Below, in pieces: positions 49,371-60,710 of a stretch of 64,000 nt of DNA. Below the pieces are notes generated by a model, which did no database searches, was not told the origin of the DNA, and was given only the letters and a program-made list of their open reading frames with translations. Position 1 is the first letter of the stretch. Each line of letters opens with the position of its first letter. Origin of the DNA: Microglena sp. YARC. Lineage: Eukaryota > Chlorophyta > Chlorophyceae > Chlamydomonadales > Chlamydomonadaceae. Both the position numbers and the translations under genes were made by a program. The stretch lies in NCBI GenBank assembly GCA_022414725.1, contig CM039462.1:38987186-39051185 (forward strand), written 5' to 3'.

Positions 49371-49876
49371 TGAAGGGCGCCACGCCTTTGGACGGATGTT
49401 GTTATCCAATCTTTGCTACGAGCTGAGGGTACTCCAATCATCATCATCGTGTATCGTGATACACACGCACACTGTCCATTCATCATCATTATCATCCTCG
49501 TCCACACACACGCGGTGGCGGCGGCAGCTTTCCGGGAAATTAATCATCAACTCTTCATTTTTATTTGAATTGCCAACACTTCTTCTTCCTCCACCCCGGA
49601 GGTTTTAGCATGTGCGCGTGTCCAGGGACGTGAGCATCCGTCACCCAAATCCGTATGTATCCCCCCAACCTTTGCAACCACCCCCGCAGGGGTGCTCAAA
49701 AGTAATGGCTTCTATATTTATATTTCACACCCCTATCAGATTGATTACAGCTCTTCGATATGCAAGAGTGTATCCGAGCCACTGTATCAATTTCGTTTCC
49801 TCCCTCGGCGGCGTACTCCAATGCCCGGATGTCGTTGTGAGCAATATGCTGAAGACATCGGTTTCCATGCACGTCC
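49371..49876. other. Spacer, no gene recognised
   Basis: Contains simple tcatcatc-type stretches and a pyrimidine-rich tract near 49650-49690. Short frames lack motifs. Confidence 0.45.
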
Positions 49877-50599
49877 CTATCTAATTAAGCACTCTTGGAC
49901 ATCATTTGTTATATTTCGAATGATTTTCCATCTCGGATTAATTAGACTCGTTTTTCTAATACGAACTCGTCCCATGATACCAATAACTACCCATTCTGGG
50001 CGGTCTTTGCGTTTAATATATGGTGTATTTTTGTCATAATCAGGATTTAATAACTCGGCTTTTTCTAATGAAAGAATAGCTTCATCTGGAACGATTGTGT
50101 TTGTCGGTAGAAAGTCAAGTCTATGTCGAACTTGATTTCCATTTGAATCCGTCCATGTTGCGAATTGGACATCGCCGAATATTACGCGATCGTATTCGTC
50201 CCTTAAATACACTCCATGCCACGACGACCATGCATCGTTACCTACGATTGTGGGATTTGCTGACATAACTCCAATAATATTCGATACATCATCTTCAGTT
50301 TTTGCTACACGTATTGTGTCTTTTCCGTCTACGAATACAACGGAGCATCCAATTCTGTCTTGTAGCATTGTATTACCGTCTTCCCATTGAAAATATTCTG
50401 CATAATCTGCGCCACCACCACTTACAGTACCCCTGACATTTAAATCCCCATTGTTATAAAAGTTTGCTATCTGCCAATACCACGCTCGGTCAACTGTTAA
50501 TACCATAGTTCCTGCAGCACTTACCCATAAGCCATGAGCAGATGTATTGGTAAAACCTGCAATATAATTATTTTGTATCGCTCCATTAACGTGTAATGT

Positions 50600-51215
50600 T
50601 CCTGCAACCGTTGCTCCCGTCTTTGGTAGGGCTGCATTTGCGGTATTATTTGCTGTACTTGCAAGAGAATTAGCCGAATTGGCTATATTGTTAGCGGTAT
50701 TAGCCAAATCGTAAGCTGATTTTACCGCTGAGGAGCTTGCGGCCACGGAACCCGATGTGCTATTCACAACAGAGCTAATACATGATCCCGATAGACTGGG
50801 TGCGGTAATGGTCCCTGTAACCGTTCCGCCTGTCTTTGGTAAAGCATTATTGGCTGTATTATTTGCTGTACTTGCAAGAGAATTAGCCGAATTGGCTATA
50901 TTGTTAGCTGTATTAGCCAAATCGTAAGCTGATTTTACCGCTGAGGAGCTTGCGGCCACGGAACCCGATGTGCTATTCACAACAGAGCTAATACATGATC
51001 CCGATAGACTGGGTGCGGTAATGGTCCCTGTAACCGTTCCGCCTGTCTTTGGTAAAGCATTATTGGCTGTATTATTTGCTGTACTTGCAAGAGAATTAGC
51101 CGAATTGGCTATATTGTTAGCTGTATTAGCCAAATCGTAAGCTGATTTTACCGCTGAGGAGCTTGCGGCCACGGAACCCGATGTGCTATTCACAACAGAG
51201 CTAATACAGGATCCA
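50600..51215 (-). repeat. 213-bp tandem repeats of fibre gene
   Basis: About three nearly identical copies, landmarks gatcccgatagactgggtgc, cgttccgcctgtctttggta and ttgcggccacggaacccgat. 213 bp equals 71 codons, so copy number can change without losing frame. Confidence 0.9.
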
Positions 51216-51699
51216 GAAAGAGTAGTGGCGTTTAGGGTTCCTATGACTTGCAACCCTGAAGAGTACACAAGTAATCGACTTACGCCAGTCGTAGTAATAC
51301 CAACTACGCCTGCAGAACTTCTGTACATCCCGGTCGTTAAATCACCGGTCCAACTGAAGCTAGGCGTTGATACAGAATCTCCTGCGGCACCTGATAGTTG
51401 TGTACCTACCGTACCAAGCGCAATATCTCCGGTAATGGTTCCTCCACTCTTTGGTAAAGCATTATTAGCCGTATTGTTAGCGAAATTCGCCAAATCGTAA
51501 GCTGATTTTACAGCAGCAGAGCTTGCGGCAACGGAACCCGATGTGCTATTAACAACAGAGCTAATACAGGATCCCGATAGACTGGGTGCGGTAATGGTCC
51601 CTGTAACCGTTCCGCCTGTCTTTGGTAAAGAATTGTTGGCTGTATTGTTGGCCGTGCTTGCTAAAGAATTAGCAGAATTGGCCAAATCGTAAGCTGACT

Positions 51700-54320
51700 T
51701 TACAGCACCGGAACTTGCAGCTACTGTACTAGATGTGCTATTTATAGCAGAATTGATACAAGATCCAGATAGAGAGTTGGCGCTCAAAGTCCCAGCTACA
51801 GTCAATCCGGAAGAATTAATGATTGCTCTATTTACGCCAGTCGTCGTAATACCGACCGCTCCGGCAGCACTTCGGTACACCCCGGTGGTTAAGTCACCGG
51901 TCCAACTGAAACTAGGCGTTGATACAGAGTCGGCCGCAGCGCCTGATAGTTGAGTACCAACTGTACCAAGAACTAAATCTCCCGTAATGGTTCCTCCCGC
52001 TCTTGGCAGTGCGAGGTTTGCGGTGCTATTAGCCGAAATGGCAAAATCGTAAGCTGACTTTACAGCACCGGAACTTGCAGCTACTGTACTAGATGTGCTA
52101 TTTATAGCAGAATTGATACAAGATCCAGATAGAGAGTTGGCGCTCAAAGTCCCAGCTACAGTCAATCCGGAAGAATTAATGATTGCTCTATTTACGCCAG
52201 TCGTCGTAATACCGAAGTCAGATACCAACTGTACCAAACTAAATCTCCCGTAATGGTTCCTGTTTGCAGTGCTATTAGCCGAATTGGCAAAATCGTAAGC
52301 TGACTTTACAGCACCGGAACTTGCAGCTACTGTACTAGATGTGCTATTTATAGCAGAATTGATACAAGATCTAGATAGAGAGTTGGCGCTCAAAAGTCCA
52401 GCTACAGTCAATCCCGACGGTGGTTAAGTCACCGGTCCAACTGAAACTAGGCGTTGATACAGAGTCGGCCTCAGCGCCTGATAGTTGAGTACCAACTGTA
52501 CCAAGAACTAAATCTCCCGTAATGGTTCCTCCCGCTCTTGGCAGTGCGAGGTTTGCAGTGCTATTAGCCGAATTGGCAAAATCGTAAGCTGACTTTACAG
52601 CACCGGAACTTGCAGCTACTGTACTAGATGTGCTATTTATAGCAGAATTGATACAAGATCCAGATAGAGAGTTGGCGCTCAAAGTCCCAGCTACAGTCAA
52701 TCCGGAAGAATTAATGATTGCTCTATTTACGCCAGTCGTCGTAATACCGACCGCTCCGGCAGCACTTCGGTACACCCCGGTGGTTAAGTCACCGGTCCAA
52801 CTGAAACTAGGCGTTGATACAGAGTCGGCCGCAGCGCCTGATAGTTGAGTACCAACTGTACCAAGAACTAAAATCTCCCGTAATGGTTCCTCCCGCTCTT
52901 GGCAGTGCGAGGTTTGCAGTGCTATTAGCCGAATTGGCAAAATCGTAAGCTGACTTTACAGCACCGGAACTTGCAGCTACTGTACTAGATGTGCTATTTA
53001 TAGCAGAATTGATACAAGATCCAGATAGAGAGTTGGCGCTCAAAGTCCCAGCTACAGTCAATCCGGAAGAATTAATGATTGCTCGATTTACGCCAGTCGT
53101 CGTAATACCGACCGCTCCGGCAGCACTTCGGTACACCCCGGTGGTTAAGTCACCGGTCCAACTGAAACTAGGCGTTGATACAGAGTCGGCCGCAGCGCCT
53201 GATAGTTGAGTACCAACTGTACCAAGAACTAAATCTCCCGTAATGGTTCCTCCCGCTCTTGGCAAGTGCGAGGTTTGCAGTGCTATTAGCCGAATTGGCA
53301 AAATCGTAAGCTGACTTTACAGCACCGGAACTTGCAGCTACTGTACTAGATGTGCTATTTATAGCAGAATTGATACAAGATCCAGATAGAGAGTTGGCGC
53401 TCAAAGTCCCAGCTACAGTCAATCCGGAAGAATTAATGATTGCTCGATTTACGCCAGTCGTCGTAATACCGACCGCTCCGGCAGCACTTCGGTACACCCC
53501 GGTGGTTAAGTCACCGGTCCAACTGAAACTAGGCGTTGATACAGAGTCGGCCGCAGCGCCTGATAGTTGAGTACCAACTGTACCAAGAACTAAATCTCCC
53601 GTAATGGTTCCTCCCGCTCTTGGCAGTGCGAGGTTTGCAGTGCTATTAGCCGAATTGGCAAAATCGTAAGCTGACTTTACAGCACCGGAACTTGCAGCTA
53701 CTGTACTAGATGTGCTATTTATAGCAGAATTGATACAAGATCCAGATAGAGAGTTGGCGCTCAAGTCCCAGCTACAGTCAATCCGGAAGAATTAATGATT
53801 GCTCGATTTACGCCAGTCGTCGTAATACCGACCGCTCCGGCAGCACTTCGGTACACCCCGGTGGTTAAGTCACCGGTCCAACTGAAACTAGGCGTTGATA
53901 CAGAGTCGGCCTCAGCGCCTGATAGTTGAGTACCAACTGTACCAAGAACTAAATCTCCCGTAATGGTTCCTCCCGCTCTTGGCAGTGCGAGGTTTGCAGT
54001 GCTATTAGCCGAATTGGCAAAATCGTAAGCTGACTTTACAGCACCGGAACTTGCAGCTACTGTACTAGATGTGCTATTTATAGCAGAATTGATACAAGAT
54101 CCAGATAGAGAGTTGGCGCTCAAAGTCCCAGCTACAGTCAATCCGGAAGAATTAATGATTGCTCGATTTACGCCAGTCGTCGTAATACCGACCGCTCCGG
54201 CAGCACTTCTGTACACCCCGGTGGTTAAGTCACCGGTCCAACTGAAACTAGGCGTTGATACAGAGTCGGCCGCAGCGCCTGATAGTTGAGTACCCACTGT
54301 TCCAAGTGCAATATTTCCAG
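51700..54320 (-). repeat. 360-bp tandem repeats of fibre gene
   Basis: About seven units, some truncated. The landmark gagttggcgctcaaagtccc recurs every 359-361 bp. The expected unit of 360 bp (120 codons) is altered by one base in separate copies: an extra A in actaaaatctccc (52870), an extra A in ggcaagtgcgagg (53264), a lost A in gctcaagtccc (53762). The truncated units at about 52200-52430 have lost internal parts. Confidence 0.92.
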
Positions 54321-55711
54321 CTACAGTCAATCCGGAAGAATTAATTATTGCTCGATTTACCCCTCCTACAGAAAACCCGATTGAATCCTCTGCAACACGA
54401 TACATTCCGGTATTTTTATCCGTGCTCCAAGAGTACCCTGGAGTGGTCACGGAATCATTAGGGTTTACGTATAAATTCACTCCGGTGCCGAAGGTCATGT
54501 CTCCATTGATGGTCGACGTCCCGGAAGTTGTTAGGGATGCGACGTTAGTTGTTCCCGTTAACGTGGGAGAAACACTCAAAACAACACTCCCGCTACCGGT
54601 CTTGGAGGACACGCCCGTGCCACCCATGGCGACTGCAAGTATTCCGGAGGAGACGTTGTTCGCGTTCTTCGCGAAGGTCTCGGTTGCGATGGGCTCGAGT
54701 GCGCCTCGCTGACCGAAGACTAAGGCGTCGTCCGACTCCCGGAACAGAAGCAGTAAATCGGGCGCGTCTCCCCTGTCCACTGAGAAGCCTGCCTCGCCAC
54801 TAGAGACTCCCGATCCCGCCTCGCCGGCGTTCAGCACAATAATGTTGTCATCGACCTTCAACGTCACCGTATGCGTGTTCAGTGTGAATTGGGTGCCCTC
54901 AACAGTCAGGTCGCCGCGCACGACCAAGTCGGTCGAAATCGTCGTGAGCGGCGCGGTCACCATCACCTCCGTTTGCGCACCCAGATTCACGGTGCCCCCC
55001 GCTCCGATGGACTGGATGTCCACTCTTCCCAGAGGGCCTGACGCGAGAAGGGCGACGCGCCCGTCCGACTCCACATTGACTCCCGTGGCGGACACTACGG
55101 ACGTCTCGCCCGCGCCGGCGGTCTCCACCGTGATGCCCTGACCCGGGTCCGCGCGGATGCGCACTGCGTCGGCGTCGGCGCCCAGCACGGGCGTGTCCCC
55201 GATGTACAGGGAGTAAAAGAAGTTTGAATGAGATGAAGATGATGACGTGTGGAGAGCGTCTACCCATGCCTCCTTGAAGCGCATGTTGGATGTCCCGAGG
55301 AACTGCGTCGCGTTCGTGAGCGGAACCACGTTCGATGCCACAGCGAGGTCGCCCGCTAGCGAGACCGTGGTGTCCGACACGCGCAGCATCTCCTTCCCTC
55401 CCACCGCCACCCCAAGGGTTCCGGGCGCAGGACTTATAAAAAGACCCGTGTCTGGCGCGTTCGAGAAGGAGACCGTCGGGGCGGCCGCCGAGCCCGACTG
55501 CGCTCGCATGCCCGAAATGTACGGGTAGGAGGATTCGAATATCGGGATGAACGGGACGTCGACGTTCGACGACGCACCATTCTGATGGTGATGAAGCGAG
55601 GATGTATCTGAGAGTTTTATCAACATTCTTCTTACATTTACAGGTACAGTTTCCTCACAGTTTTTTCTAACAATAATCCTTAAAATAGGCTAAGGTGCGT
55701 TACTTGTATCT

Positions 55712-55999
55712 TCAAAAGAACAAAGCCATGTAATCGTCGATGTAGGGCATGAACTCAAGCATATACGGGGTTGCTTTCATTTCTCGGATGACGAGCTCGA
55801 TATCTCTGTACATCGCGTGTGGATCATTGTACATCCCGTTTTCCACCCTGAAATCCGATGGGTGCAGTTCGTTGCAAGCGTCCAATGAGTCGAAAATATA
55901 AAATATGTACGTCAAGTCCGCACGTACACACTGAAGACGAATCTGATTGTGCATCTCGGAAAAATCGAAAGCCCCCCCACCACTACTCATTTGACTCAT
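55712..55999 (-). CDS. Unknown small protein, 95 aa
   Basis: From ATG 55999 (MSQMSSGGGAFDFSEMHNQI). Soluble, helical, acidic and aromatic-rich (ADLTYIFYIFDSLDACNEL, MLEFMPYIDDYMALFF). It lies upstream of the fibre gene on the same strand with about 85 bp between, and just before a Fanzor-end relic. No family recognised. Confidence 0.55.
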   Translation of the reverse strand: MSQMSSGGGAFDFSEMHNQIRLQCVRADLTYIFYIFDSLDACNELHPSDFRVENGMYNDPHAMYRDIELVIREMKATPYMLEFMPYIDDYMALFF

Positions 56000-56034
56000 G
56001 GCAACAGTTCAGTTCTTATTATCTGTTCAATACA

Positions 56035-56512
56035 GTTGTTCTCAAATAAAGTGGGACACCTTATAATCATCCAGACTGCAGATCGTTGCTTTTGGGCAAC
56101 GTTGGGGGGTGCAGAAGGTTGAAGAGGTTCTCGAAGATATTCCGAGTAGCCTCTTTGGTAAACCGTTCAACCGTCTGTGTCCCCATATCAGTATCAAGGG
56201 GTGGGGGTGGGGGTGTCGAGGAACTTCTCGGCGCGTCTCGGCGAAACCTGGAAGCGTTCACATCGCGGTCCCAAGTCTTCCCGCAGTGAAGCATACAACC
56301 GCTCTGTTGGCGTGGCGCTCCTCTTTGACTGCTTTTGCAGTGGAGAATCTTATGAATCCGCTTGCGTCCTTCTGTACATTCCCAACCAGTACCGTCTTGC
56401 TTCTTACGATGAGTGAGTGCCACCATGTTGCAAAGGTGGTTCTCACGGCAGCTGCATCGTTGAGATGTTCTGAACTCATCGATGTCCTCCATGATGACGT
56501 TTTCTCGGCTAC
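56035..56512 (-). mobile_element. Fanzor-end transposon relic next to helicase gene
   Basis: After TA (56033-56034) it begins cagttgttctcaaataaagt gggacac and matches the full element's left end closely through the Fanzor zinc-ribbon and DEFRTSQRCSC region to about 56512. It lacks roughly 54 bp present in the full copy (the segment after ggcgaaac). It stops about 120 bp before the helicase start. Similarity is higher than in the 14.9 and 26.0 kb relics, so it is younger. Confidence 0.88.
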
Positions 56513-56630
56513 GAAGCTAGGGACGTCTTTATTACGCAAACAGGCACGATTAATGTGGTTTCTTTTCGGAAAAATCAAAAGCCCCAACTACAGATTTTTT
56601 CTTATAATGTGTTCAATTATTACAAGTATC

Positions 56631-58249
56631 ATGGTCGTCTCGAATAACAGTAAAGCTTCTGCACCCCCCCGTGTTGCAAAAAAGAAAGCGGTACCAAAGT
56701 CAGCAGTCTCGGTGCCGAAGAAAACACGTGCAAAGACAAATGGAGCGACATCGTCATCTTCATCATTTGCCTCCCGCACTATGTTCTCTGATCTTGATGG
56801 AGTATCCAAGTGCGCTATTGAATCCCTTCACGATGACTTCAAGTACAAGATGATGTCTACCTCTCAGTCCATGTACATGCAGGCGCTCATCAACGGCCAT
56901 GACATGCTCGTGCGCGCAGGCACAGGCACAGGCAAGACTATCGGGTTCCTCCTCCCGCTCCTAACGAGACTCTTGGATAGTAGTAAGAATACTGTAGCAA
57001 CAGGGTCCACCAACAAAAAACCCCTCCTCGTGGCAGCGGTGATCGTCTCGCCGGCGCGCGAGCTCGCAGAACAAACGCTAGAGCAGGCGAGGCGCCTGCT
57101 AGCGCGGTGCCCTAAGTCGCTGAGCGTCCATGCGCTGGTGGGCGGAGTCCGTTCTACATCAGGCGACAGGTCAGCACTCAACGATGCGGCACTCCGGGGC
57201 GAGAGGATAGTTGCGGTCGTCACACCGGGTCGGCTCATGGAACACATGCAAAGTACCCCTGGATTCAGCGAAGGGCTTGCAAAGCACGGACGTGTGCTAG
57301 TGCTGGACGAGGTGGACCGCCTGCTAGACCCAGGATTCAGACCAGTGGTCATGAAGGTGGCAGCTGCCATGGCCAATCCCGAGAGACAGACGTTGTTGTT
57401 TACGGCCACGGCGTCCAAGGATGTGCAGGAACTTTCCAGGTCTCTTCTAAAGGGGGACGACACCTTCTTGAACGCGGGGGCGAGCGAGGCTCAAGGATCT
57501 GCCGGAGCGGCACACAACGCGAATGTGAAGCAGGAGGCAGTGCTCGTCCGCGCAGACCAAATGGTGCCTGTCATACGCGAGGAATTCCTTAGCGAAAAAG
57601 GATGGTCTTACCGTTATCTTCGTTCCGACCGCTGCGATGGCGTCCACACTGGCGTCCATTTTGCGTTCCTACAAGGATGCTGGCACGAGTGTGTTCGAGA
57701 TTCACTCGCGGCTCTCTCAGGGACAGCGTAGTCGAGCTGTCTCGGACTTCAAGAATGCGAAACCACCTGCCGCTATAGTGGCCACCGACGTTTTCGCTAG
57801 GGGACTCGACGTTTCGGGGGTGACTCTTGTTCTTCAGCTCGGGATTGCTCCTGACAACGCGCAGGTTGCGCACCGTGTGGGCCGCACAGGTCGCGGGGGG
57901 GCTAAGGGGCGTGCGCTTATGGTATTGGCCATGTCCGAGGAACGAGTCTTGCGAGACCTTATCGACCGCGAGAAGATGCCGATCGTTTTGCGACCTGCGT
58001 ATACCTATGAACTTCCGGCGCCCCCCCCCCCCTGTTTCCCCTCACGCTCCTTGCAAGACATTCATCGCGTCGATAGGGTTTTACAAAGCTCAGATGAAGC
58101 GGTTGGGGTGGAAAAGCAATGAGCTGGTCCCGTTTGTGTATGAGATGTTCGCCTCCTTGGGCGTGAATACAATCTCCGCTTGTCCAGTAAATGCAAAGTT
58201 GGTTAAGAAAATGGGTTTGCCTGCGGACCACGGATTGAAGATACAGTGA
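56631..58249 (+). pseudogene. DEAD-box-type RNA helicase, two frameshifts
   Basis: An ATP-dependent SF2 helicase of about 540 residues. Start ATG 56631 (MVVSNNSKASA; an in-frame ATG at 56607 is possible) and a basic, Ser-rich N-tail. Motif I AGTGTGKT, PARELAEQ (Ia), TPGRL, motif II as DEVD rather than DEAD, TATAS (III, usually SAT). The frame shifts at gcgaaaaaggatgg (near 57600), then VATDVFARGLDV and HRVGRTGRGG (V, VI) follow. A second shift falls in the C run at 58019-58033, after which GFYKAQMKRLGWKSNELVPF ends the protein. It would remodel viral or host RNA. Both breaks are in homopolymers. The family call is firm. Confidence 0.88.
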
Positions 58250-58327
58250 ATTTACACATTCGTTCAAACAAGTGTCATTTAAGTGTTCCATTCACTTTAA
58301 ATTCTTCGTTATTCTTTGCATACCCTC

Positions 58328-58906
58328 ATGATGTCTAATTCTTCTTCTTCATACGTTCGCCTCCCACCGAACCTCTCTCGCAACCTCCTATTCTATAGCA
58401 AGCACTGCCACATAAGTAGCATAGTGATAGGGGCCATTCGCAGGACCGACACGCGTTCGCGGTTCCTGTTCGTCTGTATTGACGGGCGGCAAGCGTCGAT
58501 CCCGTCGTGTGTGGACAGTGTGCCCATGATCATCACTAGTGACGCGGGTATTATACGCGGGGAGAGTGACATCATCGACTTTGTCGCGTCCGCCAAGGAC
58601 GCTGTGGTGGAGCCTGTGGATTCCGATCTGATGACTGCGTCGGACCTCTCAAGGGAGTACGAGAGCATGTCTTTCCTGGACGATGGAGCGCACAACTCGC
58701 AGATGTCCACAAGCAGCTGTAGGTTTCTTTCTCTGGATGCGATTGATCCAGTGTCAGGGGGGTTCCCTGCTTTCTCCTCTTCACAGCAGCACTTGAGCGC
58801 CGCTGCATCGTCGGTGGTTGGGAATGGGGGGGGGGACGTGATCGATAAGATGGTAAGGGAGAGAGATATCGAAGCAAAACAGTTTCAACAACAGTGCCAG
58901 TCATGA
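58328..58906 (+). CDS. Thioredoxin/glutaredoxin-like protein
   Basis: Intact from ATG 58328 (or 58331). The first 75 residues follow a pattern known in algal and mimivirus-like viruses: LLFYSKHCHISS (strand then the Cys where a CxxC or CxxS active site would be), FLFVCIDGRQASIPSCVDSV and PMIITSD with the cis-Pro typical of thioredoxin folds. Only one Cys stands at the active site, so it may be a monothiol form or lack redox activity. The C-terminal part is Ser-rich with YESMSFLDDG and a helical end. Redox control in virion assembly is possible but inferred. Confidence 0.6.
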   Translation: MMSNSSSSYVRLPPNLSRNLLFYSKHCHISSIVIGAIRRTDTRSRFLFVCIDGRQASIPSCVDSVPMIITSDAGIIRGESDIIDFVASAKDAVVEPVDSDLMTASDLSREYESMSFLDDGAHNSQMSTSSCRFLSLDAIDPVSGGFPAFSSSQQHLSAAASSVVGNGGGDVIDKMVRERDIEAKQFQQQCQS

Positions 58907-58976
58907 GACACATAAAGACTTTGGAGTCTTAACTGTGTAAGGATCAAAACTTCGAAGGTTCGAATAACTTGAAAGA

Positions 58977-59372
58977 ATGTCTTCGTTGGTGTTGTTCAAT
59001 TTGAAGACGGCAGACTTCCTGTCGGATCTGGATGGGATTCTGTCCGACATGTACGACTACACCCTATTCAAGCAAGGGGTTACGTTGATGTCTTCCTTTG
59101 ATGCTAGAGCGCCGTATCGCTATTTCAACGAATACGTTATGATTCCATACGGGGAATACATCAAATCTCGCGACGACAAGTTTTTCTTAGAAACCCCGAT
59201 CGAAGAAGAAAACGTGGATAACATGGGCTTCATGGACATGAAGTTCGACTTCAAGATCGTGGATATCATACGCTCCAGGTGGCAGACGCTCACACAAGCA
59301 GACAGGTCGGCCGTATGGGAACATCTAGGTCTGCTTCTTATTCTCTGCGAAAGGTGCATAAAGGAAGAATGA
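58977..59372 (+). CDS. Conserved NCLDV-type protein of unknown function, 131 aa
   Basis: Intact from ATG 58977 (MSSLVLFNLKTADFLSDL). Helical and acidic. The block YFNEYVMIPYGEYIKSRDDK FFLET and the end RSAVWEHLGLLLILCERC resemble a small family found in phycodna- and mimivirus-like genomes without known role. It shares orientation with the thioredoxin-like gene 70 bp upstream. Confidence 0.6.
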   Translation: MSSLVLFNLKTADFLSDLDGILSDMYDYTLFKQGVTLMSSFDARAPYRYFNEYVMIPYGEYIKSRDDKFFLETPIEEENVDNMGFMDMKFDFKIVDIIRSRWQTLTQADRSAVWEHLGLLLILCERCIKEE

Positions 59373-59385
59373 ATCTGCAAAAACG

Positions 59386-60108
59386 TTACAAAAACACGGC
59401 CGTGTGGGTCTCGCGTGTAGGATCATGCGCGGACGGCCCTCCGAGATGAAGGGACATAGGTGTGATTGATGATACAGATGAAGAACTATTATGGTTATGT
59501 TTGACAACAATCGCAGACAACGTTCTCAAGCTTTCCAATCTCGCAACCTGCACACACTTGTACAGGTGCTTACGCTGTTTCTCTGTAGTTGTCGCAAAGT
59601 GCAAAGAGTGCAGCGCATTCAATGCATCTGCTCGTAAGTCACGTAGGGTTTGTATGTGGCGGTCAAGGAACATCAGCTTCTTCTTTTGCATCAAAGCCTT
59701 GTCAGCCTTCTGGAAGAACACTTCCAGAGATTTGACAGCATCGGCTAAACGAAGAGGACATGCGTTACGCAATCGGGGAATGCGGGATGGAAGGTGTTTC
59801 AAACACGTGTACAAATGACCCCGCAAGTGAAGAGATGAAGAAGATGCATTATTTATTACTCGATCTGTCGCATAGTTTTGATCAGTAGATTTTTGATCAG
59901 TAGATTTTTGATCAGTAGATTTTTGATCAGTAGATTTTTGATCAGTAGATTTTTCCTGGAAATCACTAGTGCTTGTAAAGAGGATCCATGCCGTTCCGAT
60001 GATCATCAGCGTCGCTACTCTCTTGTCAGCAACGGGGCGGTGTATGTACCACACGGTAGCGAGCACGCTTAACACGGCAACTGTAACCGTTTTCGAAGTT
60101 ATCATCAT
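59386..60108 (-). CDS. Membrane protein with KSTDQ repeats, 240 aa
   Basis: From ATG 60108. Two hydrophobic helices at residues 8-21 (VTVAVLSVLATVWY) and 31-44 (VATLMIIGTAWILF), then five tandem KSTDQ pentapeptides (15-bp repeat ttttgatcagtagat on the plus strand), then a basic helical domain (LKHLPSRIPRLRNA, KADKALMQKKKLMFLDRHI) probably coiled coil. No family recognised. It is convergent with the preceding gene, the stops 14 bp apart. Confidence 0.65.
   Translation of the reverse strand: MMITSKTVTVAVLSVLATVWYIHRPVADKRVATLMIIGTAWILFTSTSDFQEKSTDQKSTDQKSTDQKSTDQKSTDQNYATDRVINNASSSSLHLRGHLYTCLKHLPSRIPRLRNACPLRLADAVKSLEVFFQKADKALMQKKKLMFLDRHIQTLRDLRADALNALHSLHFATTTEKQRKHLYKCVQVARLESLRTLSAIVVKHNHNSSSSVSSITPMSLHLGGPSAHDPTRETHTAVFL
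59876..59953. repeat. 15-bp coding repeat (KSTDQ)
   Basis: Five perfect copies of ttgatcagtagattt in tandem. Confidence 0.95.
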
Positions 60109-60131
60109 GTTTGTTTCTGTTCACTCATGAT

Positions 60132-60710
60132 TTATATTCGCATTTCTCGCACATGCGAAGACTCGCACTTACGAATCGTCGAACATGCAAGCGCAACCTC
60201 CTCCATCTGCCTTTTCTGGATTAGAGAGGACACCCAATCGTTTTTCTTTCTGAATTTTTTGCTTCGTTCACGCATCTCATTGAACATGGCCGGTAAGCGA
60301 TCGAAGTCTCTGTCGGTGAGATCGGCAGACGCATGCTCGTCAAAAGCGACCACACCGTACTCAGATTTTGAGGATAGTCGGACGTCTGAGGAATCCAACA
60401 CATTCTCCTCGTCAAACCCCTCCGTTATCGCACTTGATTTCTCTGAAGATTCCTTAGTAGATTTCTCTGAAGATTCATTAGTAGATTTCTCGGAAGAACC
60501 ATTGGAACCATTGGTAGATTCCTTGTCCACCAAAGTCATGGTGTGGAACCATGATAGGATGGATCTCATGATCGAATTCAATTTATGAATCACCAGGTTA
60601 GGCACGGTGGATAATTCATTCGATTTTCGAAATAGGTCAGTGTGAAGGCCAACGATCACTAAGGCAGGGAGCATGACGAAGAGGATACGCACAAGAACTG
60701 TCTTAATCAT
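60132..60710 (-). CDS. Membrane protein with Ser/Glu-rich repeats, 192 aa
   Basis: From ATG 60710 (MIKTVLVRILFVML). An N-terminal membrane helix is followed by a Ser/Glu repeat region (SSEKSTNESSEKSTKESSEK) and a basic C-terminal tail. The layout is like that of the neighbour at 59386-60108 (anchor, short hydrophilic repeat, basic helical domain), so the pair may be distant paralogues or have related roles. Its stop lies 24 bp from the neighbour's start. Confidence 0.6.
   Translation of the reverse strand: MIKTVLVRILFVMLPALVIVGLHTDLFRKSNELSTVPNLVIHKLNSIMRSILSWFHTMTLVDKESTNGSNGSSEKSTNESSEKSTKESSEKSSAITEGFDEENVLDSSDVRLSSKSEYGVVAFDEHASADLTDRDFDRLPAMFNEMRERSKKFRKKNDWVSSLIQKRQMEEVALACSTIRKCESSHVREMRI

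Larger units (their letters stand above)
49877..55626 (-). pseudogene. Giant tail-fibre-like protein with Peptidase_G2 end, frameshifted
   Basis: Starts at ATG 55626 (MLIKLSDTSSLHHHQNG). The N-terminal 330 residues are non-repetitive and fibre-like (APDTGLFISPAPGTLGVAVG, GDLTVEGTQFTLNTHTVTLK). A long array of 120-residue units follows (SFSWTGDLTTGVYRSAAG, VNRAIINSSGLTVAGTLSA), then about three 71-residue units (SGSCISSVVNSTSGSVAASS, ANNTANNALPKTGG), and a C-terminal domain with GGADYAEYFQWEDGN, IGVMSANPTIVGNDAW and RPEWVVIGIMGRVRI. The latter matches the Peptidase_G2 autoproteolytic chaperone end that helps trimeric fibres fold and then cuts itself off. It would be a surface fibre, perhaps binding host glycans (inference). 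At least five single-base indels in different repeat copies break the frame, giving four separate reading frames. Confidence 0.85.

Noticed and set aside
51183..54300. Repeated plus-strand frames of 72 codons beginning MLFIAELIQDPDREL
   Set aside because: They are exact antisense shadows of the fibre repeats and recur only because the DNA repeats.
56109..56630. Upstream extension of the DEAD-helicase frame
   Set aside because: It reads through the Fanzor-end relic antisense. The helicase-like sequence begins only after ATG 56607 or 56631.
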